A DNA stretch of 38,659 nucleotides from positions 1 to 38,659 of the forward strand of contig DATFYX010000024.1 of assembly GCA_035314825.1 (NCBI GenBank), in the 5' to 3' direction. A program made the position numbers and the translations under genes. A model generated the notes under the pieces. That model had not been told where the DNA came from. It saw nothing but the letters and a program-made list of their open reading frames with translations, and did no database searches. The stretch comes from Candidatus Eremiobacteraceae bacterium (lineage in GTDB: Bacteria; Vulcanimicrobiota; Vulcanimicrobiia; Eremiobacterales; Eremiobacteraceae). Positions within the stretch are counted from its first letter, which is position 1. The number at the start of each line of letters is the position of its first letter. Of this stretch, positions 33,416 through 38,659 are shown in pieces.

Positions 33416-34831
33416 CTATGGACTCGGCGAGGGCTCGGCTGCGACCGGCTCCGGCTGCCAGCCGCCCCCCGTCGCATGGTAGAGCTGGACCAGAGCAAGC
33501 CGCTCGGCCAATTCGCCCTGGGACTGCGCGATCTCAGCCTCGTATGCGCGCGACTCGCTGTCCAGCACCTCGAGATACGAGGTCTGGCCGTTCACGTACC
33601 TGATATTCGCGAGCTGCAGCGACTTCAGCGCAGCCGCACTGTTCGCCGCCTGCGCCACGGCGTATTTCCGATTGAGATCGTAGGCGATTAGCGCGTCTGC
33701 GACATCGCCCACGCCTTGATGGATCGACTGGACGTATTCGAGGACCGCCTGCTCTTTCGCGGCCTGCGATTTCGTCACATTGGCGTGAGCTGCGCCGGTG
33801 TTGAACACCTGCTGCACGATCTGCGGCAGGATCGAAATCGCGCTCTCGGGATAGTTGACGCCGTTGATCTGCGCGGTGCCTGCGCCCGCGGCCGCGCCGA
33901 TCGTGAACTGAGGGAAGAGCAATGCGCGCGCAACCCCGATCTGCGCGTTCGCGGCGATGAGGTTCTCCTCGGATGCTCGGATGTCTGGGCGTTGCTCGAG
34001 CAGCGCCGATGGCAGGCCCGCCGAGGGCACGGCCGGCATCGCGACCTGCGATTGCAGCGGCAGCCCGCGGGGGATCGAGCCAGGGTAGTTGCCCAACAGG
34101 ATGCTGAGCGCGTCCTCGACGGTCGCCGCGTCTCGCTGAATCAGGAGGATCGACGCGGTGACCTCCGCGACGAGTTCCTGGGCCTGCGCGACGTCCTGGA
34201 GGCCGTTCTTGCCTGCATGGTATCGCTCCAGCACGATCTTCAGGCTCTGGTTGCGCGACCGCAGCGCCTCTTGGGAGATGGCGAACTCCACATCGAGCTC
34301 GCGCAATTGGAAATAGAGACTCGCGACCGATTTGACGACGCTCGCCGTCACCGTCTCGCGCGCGAACTCCGACTGCAGCACCTGTGCGGCAGCCGATGCC
34401 GTCTCGCTGTGCACCTTGCCGAAGAGATCGACCTCGTACTGCAGCGTCAGCAGCGCCACAGGGATGAACTCTTCGCGCGGGATGAACGCGTTTTCGGGTC
34501 CGTCCGTCTTGGAGTACTGCGCGCTTGCAACCGCGTTGATCTGTGGATATCGGTTGCCGCTGACGATCGTCAGCTGCGCCTGCGCCTGCTGCACGCGTTG
34601 CATCGCGATGCGCACGTCGTAGTTCTGCGCCACCGCGGTCCGCAACAGCGTCTGCAACTCCGGGTCCTTGAATATCTCCCACCAGCCGAGCGCTCCCATC
34701 GGCGGCATCGTCTGCGATTGGGTCTGGTCCCGATACGCCGGCGGCATGGAGGCGTCAGGCCGCACGTACGCAGGTCCAGAACAAGTCGAAAGTAGCTGGA
34801 GAAGCGCGAACGTCGCGATGGCGAGTTTCAT
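33416..34831 (-). CDS. NodT/TolC-type outer-membrane efflux factor
   Basis: The protein is 471 residues, the usual length. The N-terminus has a signal sequence with a degenerate lipobox (LLSTC), followed by the NodT-type start GPAYVRPDASMP and WWEIFKDPELQTLLRTAVAQ. The two OEP repeats are visible: NYDVRIAMQRVQQAQAQLTI leading to YEVDLFGKV, and QRPDIRASEENLIAANAQIG leading to the helical hairpin and TSYLEVLDSESRAYEAEIAQ. It forms the trimeric outer-membrane channel of a tripartite exporter and implies a diderm envelope. It stands 27 bases after the adaptor gene. Confidence 0.93.
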   Translation of the reverse strand: MKLAIATFALLQLLSTCSGPAYVRPDASMPPAYRDQTQSQTMPPMGALGWWEIFKDPELQTLLRTAVAQNYDVRIAMQRVQQAQAQLTIVSGNRYPQINAVASAQYSKTDGPENAFIPREEFIPVALLTLQYEVDLFGKVHSETASAAAQVLQSEFARETVTASVVKSVASLYFQLRELDVEFAISQEALRSRNQSLKIVLERYHAGKNGLQDVAQAQELVAEVTASILLIQRDAATVEDALSILLGNYPGSIPRGLPLQSQVAMPAVPSAGLPSALLEQRPDIRASEENLIAANAQIGVARALLFPQFTIGAAAGAGTAQINGVNYPESAISILPQIVQQVFNTGAAHANVTKSQAAKEQAVLEYVQSIHQGVGDVADALIAYDLNRKYAVAQAANSAAALKSLQLANIRYVNGQTSYLEVLDSESRAYEAEIAQSQGELAERLALVQLYHATGGGWQPEPVAAEPSPSP

Positions 34832-34858
34832 GGCATCACGTCAAAGGTGCGCCCGCCA

Positions 34859-36154
34859 TCAGAACGGGATCGGATACAACCAGTTGAGCCATGTCTTCGT
34901 CCTGATGTCGATCTTGCGCAGAGCCGCCCAGGGGCCGCTGCTCTGCGCATACACCGCTGCCACGCCTTGCGCGCCGATGGGGAACCCGGCAGGGGCAGGC
35001 TCGTCCTTGGTCGGCTGGTCCATGAAGATCTGCACAGCGAACTGGTTTTGCGGCAGGTTCGGGTTCGCGGGAGAGAATGTAGGAATGACATCGCTCGGCA
35101 GATATTGCCCTTGGCCGTTGGCGTACCAGATGCTGCCGACTTTCGCCGTGAAGATCTGTCCAGGATACAGATTGAGCGCGACCTCGACCGGTTGGCCCGC
35201 CTTGACATACTTGAGGACTTCTTGGTTGAAGGTGGCAAGGAGATAGCGATCCGCATCGACGACGAACGTCGCGATGCCGCCGACCCGCACGATACCAGAA
35301 ACCATCCCCGGCCGGACCTGCACGTTGATCATGTGGCCGTCCGCGGGCGCCACGATCGTGGTGTTGTCCAAGTAGTAGTGCGCGAGCGCGAGCTGGCCTT
35401 TGGCGGCCTTCACGTTCGCGATCGACGAGCTCAGGTTGGCCCGGCCCTGTGCCAAGGCTGCCTGCGCGCTCGCGACCACCGTATTGACGCCGCCGATCTG
35501 CGATTCGTACTCAAGACGAGCGCGCTCAACGCCGGCCTGCGCCCCTTTGATCTCGGCGCGGTCGGCACTCACTTGGGCATCCCATTTTTGGACGTCTTCG
35601 ACCGGGCCTGAACCAGTGCGCGCGAGCCTCGCGGAAAGGTTTTCCTCATATTGCGAGTACTTCAGCTCGCTGCGTCCTTTGACGACCCGCTGCTGTGCTG
35701 CGTCCAGGTCTGCTTTGAGCACACCGACCTGCTGCCCGGCCGCGGCGAGTTGCGACTGGAGCTGCGCGACATCGTATTGTGCGGTGGTCACTTTCGCGGT
35801 ATCGGCGTCAAGCTGCCCTTCGGCTTGTCTGACCTGGAATTCGTACGGGCGCCGATCGAGCTGGAAGAGCGGCTGTCCCTTCTTCACAGGAACATTCTGC
35901 TGCGCCAAGACAGCGGTGACGAGCGTAGGTTCGGGCAGGCGGGGGATCAGCTGAACCGTATACTGGACGATCTTTGCGTCGGACGACTGCGGAGTCGCGA
36001 ACCGCACCCCGATGAGAACGCCGAGAAGGATATGAAGTATGATCAAGCCCGACACGACCGCCCACGCGGGACTGAACTTGAGCCATTTGAACCTGAAGAA
36101 GACGAGCCAGATGAACAGGAGGTAGCCGACCGTGATGATGATGATGATCCCCAC
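34859..36154 (-). CDS. HlyD-family periplasmic adaptor (YiaV/YibH-like)
   Basis: The protein is 431 residues. Two hydrophobic segments open it (IIIIITVGYLLFIWLVFFRF and AVVSGLIILHILLGVLIGV). Then come the lipoyl half NVPVKKGQPLFQLDRRPYEF, a long coiled-coil hairpin (about 110-240), the second lipoyl half (IVAPADGHMINVQVRPGMV) and a beta-barrel with YLLATFNQEVLKYVKAGQPV. The adaptor links an inner-membrane partner to the outer-membrane factor. With the DUF3302 protein just upstream it matches the E. coli YiaWV/YibIH pairing. No MFS, RND or ABC transporter gene is in the operon, so the energy source is unknown. Its start is seven bases after the DUF3302 stop. Confidence 0.92.
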   Translation of the reverse strand: MGIIIIITVGYLLFIWLVFFRFKWLKFSPAWAVVSGLIILHILLGVLIGVRFATPQSSDAKIVQYTVQLIPRLPEPTLVTAVLAQQNVPVKKGQPLFQLDRRPYEFQVRQAEGQLDADTAKVTTAQYDVAQLQSQLAAAGQQVGVLKADLDAAQQRVVKGRSELKYSQYEENLSARLARTGSGPVEDVQKWDAQVSADRAEIKGAQAGVERARLEYESQIGGVNTVVASAQAALAQGRANLSSSIANVKAAKGQLALAHYYLDNTTIVAPADGHMINVQVRPGMVSGIVRVGGIATFVVDADRYLLATFNQEVLKYVKAGQPVEVALNLYPGQIFTAKVGSIWYANGQGQYLPSDVIPTFSPANPNLPQNQFAVQIFMDQPTKDEPAPAGFPIGAQGVAAVYAQSSGPWAALRKIDIRTKTWLNWLYPIPF

Positions 36155-36160
36155 GCGCGG

Positions 36161-36526
36161 CTATGCCCCCGGCTCGTCGTTCGGATGCGTCGGCGGTTTC
36201 GTCGAGTCGGACGTTGGCGGAGCGGGCTCTCCCTTCAGCTTGGCGATCATGTCGCGGATGTTGCGCTGCTCCTGCTCGGGCAGGTAGCGGATGTCGACGA
36301 CGTCAGTCGGCTTAAACGCCCACATGAACGCTTGAATCCATGGAACGACCGCCAGAAAACCGAGCCATCCCATGAGGTTGACCGCATCCGCATCGGGATG
36401 CTTGCGCGCGATCGCGATTCGTCCTGGTAAGCCGAGAATGAAAACGAGCGATACCAAAAAGATGACAGCCAATAAGAACAGCACTGCAAATGTGATGAAA
36501 TCCCAGCCGTCTACTTTAAAACCCAT
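36161..36526 (-). CDS. DUF3302 membrane protein (YiaW/YibI-like)
   Basis: The protein is 121 residues. A helix, FITFAVLFLLAVIFLVSLVF, is followed by the family block LPGRIAIARKHPDADAVNLM and a second helix (GWLGFLAVVPWIQAFMWAF). The tail is charged and Pro-rich. The 'HP.ADA....GW' signature agrees with E. coli YiaW. In that pair DUF3302 accompanies a HlyD-like adaptor. Its role is unproven but may be to anchor or gate the adaptor. It is the first gene of the long minus-strand run and its promoter must lie in the 445-base gap. Confidence 0.88.
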   Translation of the reverse strand: MGFKVDGWDFITFAVLFLLAVIFLVSLVFILGLPGRIAIARKHPDADAVNLMGWLGFLAVVPWIQAFMWAFKPTDVVDIRYLPEQEQRNIRDMIAKLKGEPAPPTSDSTKPPTHPNDEPGA

Positions 36527-36705
36527 GTGGCCCTCAGGTGAGCTGGCGGACCACCTCGCCGCCTTGGTATCTCCTCCGTGCGTGCCCTAGTCGGAGAGAA
36601 GCAATGCGTCCCCTCGCAATAGCCTGTATGTGAAGTTCATTGAAAGATGCGAAGGAGTGTCAACGCCCGTAAGAGGCCGACGTTTCTTCCTGCGGCTATG
36701 TTCAA

Positions 36706-36754
36706 CCTACTACCGTTACAGAGGACCCGCACGCTCTGACGCAGTGCGGGTCTT
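36706..36754. repeat. Direct repeat copy 1 with decayed terminator hairpin
   Basis: CCTACTACCGTTACAGA is followed by a hairpin (ACCCGCAC/GTGCGGGT) and CTT. The 17-base left part and both hairpin arms are identical to copy 2 at 38549-38596. The two bases next to the hairpin (GG instead of AA) break the T-run that copy 2 has on the minus strand, so this copy is probably no longer an intrinsic terminator. Confidence 0.8.
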
Positions 36755-36775
36755 GGCTGAATTCTGACTAACGGT
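36752..36775 (-). pseudogene. Possible tRNA-Asn fragment
   Basis: Directly after repeat copy 1 come CTTGGCT (the complement of a tRNA 3' end reading AGCCAAG, as in the intact copy) and TTCTGACTAACGGT. The latter matches the anticodon-arm strand TTCTGATTAACAGT of the end-of-window tRNA-Asn at 12 of 14 bases. The region between them is lost. The match is short, so chance is not excluded. Confidence 0.4.
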
Positions 36776-36971
36776 GATTCACGCGCTTCGGGGGACCGCA
36801 TGGGCGGACCCGAGCTACGGCGGAGTTCCTTGGGCGATAGCCTCAATCCTGAGAACTTCGAAAAAGGGACGCCCACCTAACTCCTTCAATTTGCCCTGCG
36901 TCAAGTACCCCTGCTGTGCGCAGTTCTCGCGGTGCTGCCACTTACCCGCAATGACGTTCTGGAGGCATCCC

Positions 36972-38432
36972 ATGATCAAAGCTCGTTACTTAGTCGCCTT
37001 GCTTTGCGCGATCGCGCTTGCACTGAGCGCTTCGAGTCGAGCGGCACAGGCCGCCGACCAGAAGCCCAACATCGTGTTCATCCTGGTCGACAATGTCGGC
37101 TGGGGAACTTTTGGGGTGTACGGTGGAACAGTGGCCACGCCGCGCATCGACGAGCTGGCCAACAGCGGTATCCGTTTCAACAATTACAACGTGGAGGTGC
37201 AATGCACGCCGACGCGCTCGGCCATCCACACCGGGCGCTACTCGGTTCGGTCAGGGACATATACGGTACCCTTGCCAGGGCAAGGGCCGGGTGGAATGTC
37301 GCCGTGGGAATACACGATTGCCAAACTCCTCTCGGATGCCGGATACACCACCGCGCTCTACGGCAAGTGGCACCTTGGCGATACCCAGGGCCGTCTGCCG
37401 AATGACCAGGGCTACGACGAGTGGTGGGGCCTTCCGGAGACCTGGGATGTGGCCGGTTACACGTCCTATCCGCTGTTCAAGGAGAGCGGCGAGCCCGTCC
37501 CCATGCTGTGGGAGGGCAAGAAGGGCCAACCATCGAGACCGGTGATGCCGATCAACCTCAGCAATCGGGCAATCATGGATGAGAAATACATTATTCCGAA
37601 GACGATTGACTTCATCAAACGTAATGCAACGGCGAAGAAGCCGTTCTTCGTGTACGTCGGTTACTCAGAAATGCATCCACCGATGATCGCCAATCCGAAT
37701 TTTGCGGGTAAGTCCACGCAGCGCGGCGGCGTGTTTGCGGACCTGGTCGCCGAAATGGACTACCGCGTCGGCCAAATCATGGATGCCATCAAGGCGGCGG
37801 GCATCGACGACAATACCATCGTCATCCTCAGTAGCGACAATGGCAGCGGTGGGGCAATCCTGCAGCTTGGCGGAAGTGAGCAAGGGCCATGGCGCGGAGA
37901 TTTCTTCAACACGCCATTTGAGGGGAGCTATCGCGTGCCGGCGATGATCCGCTGGCCCGGGCATGTGCCTGCGGGTGTCGTCACGCAAGAAATGCTCGCG
38001 GACGTGGATTGGATGCCGACGCTGGCCGGAATGGTCGGTGCGCCGAATCTGGTGCCCAAGGACCGACCGATCGACGGCATCGATGCCTCTGCCTTCATGC
38101 TGGGGAAAAGCCCATCAACCGGCCGTGACAGCTATATGCTCTTCGATACGGACGCCCAGCTCATGTCGATCAAATGGAAGATCTACAAGACGATCTTTCG
38201 CTACACCGATGCGCAAATAAGACCCGCCATGGAGCAACCCTACGTAACGCCTGAGCTTCCCATGATCTACGACCTCAGCAGCGATCCGCACGAAGACAAC
38301 AACTTGTTCTATAGCGATCTGACGTGCGGTTGGATCCTCGGTCCGGACTTCAAGATCATCGGAGCATATGAGCGCAGCATAAAGGAGTTTCCGAACATCA
38401 AACCGGGCGAGGACTTCAAAGGCTATAGGTAG
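36972..38432 (+). CDS. Exported arylsulfatase (family S1, Cys-type)
   Basis: The protein is 486 residues. A signal peptide (YLVALLCAIALALSASSRAA up to AQA) is followed by the sulfatase core. NIVFILVDNVGWG carries the metal ligands Asp40 and Asn41 (classical enzymes have Asp-Asp). The formylglycine motif is CTPTR (Cys78 to Arg82). YGKWHLGD has Lys132 and His134, EMHPP has His235, and SSDNGSGG has Asp289 and Asn290. It hydrolyses a sulfate ester in the periplasm after Cys78 is converted to formylglycine. The only maturase candidate in view is the radical SAM protein at 29941-31260. ATG 36972 has GGAGG seven bases upstream; a frame starting at 36774 runs through non-coding sequence and is rejected. 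The natural substrate is unknown. Confidence 0.93.
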   Translation: MIKARYLVALLCAIALALSASSRAAQAADQKPNIVFILVDNVGWGTFGVYGGTVATPRIDELANSGIRFNNYNVEVQCTPTRSAIHTGRYSVRSGTYTVPLPGQGPGGMSPWEYTIAKLLSDAGYTTALYGKWHLGDTQGRLPNDQGYDEWWGLPETWDVAGYTSYPLFKESGEPVPMLWEGKKGQPSRPVMPINLSNRAIMDEKYIIPKTIDFIKRNATAKKPFFVYVGYSEMHPPMIANPNFAGKSTQRGGVFADLVAEMDYRVGQIMDAIKAAGIDDNTIVILSSDNGSGGAILQLGGSEQGPWRGDFFNTPFEGSYRVPAMIRWPGHVPAGVVTQEMLADVDWMPTLAGMVGAPNLVPKDRPIDGIDASAFMLGKSPSTGRDSYMLFDTDAQLMSIKWKIYKTIFRYTDAQIRPAMEQPYVTPELPMIYDLSSDPHEDNNLFYSDLTCGWILGPDFKIIGAYERSIKEFPNIKPGEDFKGYR

Positions 38433-38458
38433 TTCCGCGCGGCAGGGCCGAGTGATAA

Positions 38459-38484
38459 GGAACCGCGGAGCTCTCCGCGGTCCC
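38459..38484 (+). terminator. Hairpin after the sulfatase gene
   Basis: ACCGCGGA pairs with TCCGCGGT around GCTC, 30 bases after the stop codon, followed by a pyrimidine-rich CCCTCCTCGTTCTC stretch. It probably ends the sulfatase transcript. Confidence 0.55.
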
Positions 38485-38548
38485 TCCTCGTTCTCGACGC
38501 ACCAGCTATTGGATTCGGACTGCAGCAGCGCGTTGTGACAGGCTTGAC

Positions 38549-38596
38549 CCTACTACCGTTACAGAAAACCCGCACGCTTTACGAGGTGCGGGTCTT
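38549..38596. repeat. Direct repeat copy 2, containing tRNA terminator
   Basis: This is the partner of the repeat at 36706-36754: the same 17-base left block and the same hairpin arms, with a different loop. The pair brackets the sulfatase gene, about 1.84 kb apart and in the same orientation. Confidence 0.8.
38563..38593 (-). terminator. Intrinsic terminator of the second tRNA-Asn
   Basis: On the minus strand ACCCGCAC and GTGCGGGT form an 8-bp stem followed by TTTTC, about 20 bases past the tRNA 3' end. Confidence 0.75.
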
Positions 38597-38610
38597 CTTC
38601 TTGTTGAGCT

Positions 38611-38659
38611 TGGCTCCCCGAGTTGGACTCGAACCAACGACTTTCTGATTAACAGTCAG
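38611..38659 (-). tRNA. tRNA-Asn(GTT), 5' part beyond window
   Basis: The 3' two-thirds are visible: anticodon arm CTGA-CTGTTAA-TCAG (anticodon GTT), a perfect T-arm GTTGG-TTCGAGT-CCAAC with the conserved A58, acceptor strand TCGGGGA, discriminator G and an encoded CCA. The D-arm and 5' acceptor strand lie past the window end. It appears to be the intact counterpart of the copy at 27472-27544. Confidence 0.85.

Larger units (their letters stand above)
36527..36971. other. Divergent 445-base intergenic region
   Basis: The region lies between the minus-strand exporter operon and the plus-strand sulfatase. It holds direct repeat copy 1 (36706-36754) and a possible tRNA-Asn fragment (36752-36775). 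An isolated TTGACA (36658-36663, minus strand) has only a poor -10 (TGAACT, 18 bases on). The sulfatase ribosome site GGAGG lies at its right end. The open frames inside it are short and show no recognisable protein. Confidence 0.6.

Noticed and set aside
36774-36971. N-terminal extension of the sulfatase from ATG 36774
   Set aside because: The signal peptide and a GGAGG site are at ATG 36972, and the extension has no similarity to sulfatases.
27472-38659. Complete integrative element between the two tRNA-Asn genes
   Set aside because: No integrase, relaxase or phage gene is present, and the sequence after the first tRNA does not match that after the second. Only the smaller sulfatase segment has matching flanks.

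Overview
The window is GC-rich, densely coded bacterial chromosome. It holds about 36 protein genes, one complete and one window-truncated tRNA-Asn gene, one methyltransferase pseudogene, no rRNA, no CRISPR array and no recognisable insertion sequence or integrase. A TolC/NodT-type outer-membrane factor with a periplasmic adaptor argues for a diderm. The mixture (FecR/DUF6600 protein, LLM and VOC enzymes, mycofactocin-type SDR, secreted low-complexity Tyr/Asn/Gly proteins, possible leaderless starts) would suit an uncultured soil lineage such as Eremiobacterota (WPS-2) or an acidobacterium-like group. That placement is inference, not something the sequence proves.

Layout. 1-4381 (+): a 5'-truncated GH63-like glucosidase, a class I FAD/disulfide oxidoreductase joined to it by an ATGA overlap, and glycogen synthase glgA. 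4486-6629 (+): two exported envelope proteins, the second with FecR and Trp/Tyr-rich DUF6600-like regions. 6644-14373: small, often divergent or convergent units: DUF309, DUF2721, an alpha/beta hydrolase, a TSUP exporter, a lipoprotein, AlkB, a membrane protein, an atypical pyruvate-kinase-like enzyme, a two-domain VOC protein and a site-2 protease with CBS domains. 14370-17744 (-): a four-gene run of membrane protein, flavin amine oxidase, SnoaL-like protein and LLM flavin oxidoreductase. 17940-20296 (+): chloroperoxidase-like hydrolase, DoxX, UBP zinc-finger protein and a broken methyltransferase. 20306-27312 (-): DUF296, SDR, oxalate decarboxylase, phosphoesterase, aldo/keto reductase, YceI, DUF202 and two secreted proteins. 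tRNA-Asn follows at 27472-27544 (-).

27613-36526 (-) is a long co-directional stretch. From its promoter end it carries a DUF3302/HlyD pair (YiaWV-like), an outer-membrane factor, two tandem HAD paralogues, a radical-SAM sulfatase maturase, and three exported proteins, one of which contains four 54-bp tandem repeats. Facing away from it, at 36972-38432 (+), is an exported arylsulfatase with the CTPTR formylglycine motif. The sulfatase is bracketed by two about 49-bp direct repeats. One is the terminator of a second tRNA-Asn that runs off the window end, and the other sits beside what looks like a decayed fragment of that tRNA.

The strongest candidate for an integrated system is this last region: a cysteine-type sulfatase, its likely maturase, two HAD phosphatase-like enzymes and a three-part export apparatus, arranged around one divergent intergenic region at a tRNA-Asn site. 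Other notable points are a tRNA-Asn with a damaged T-arm but an excellent promoter and terminator, an amine oxidase with no normal start codon before its FAD-binding strand, and the doubly broken methyltransferase.
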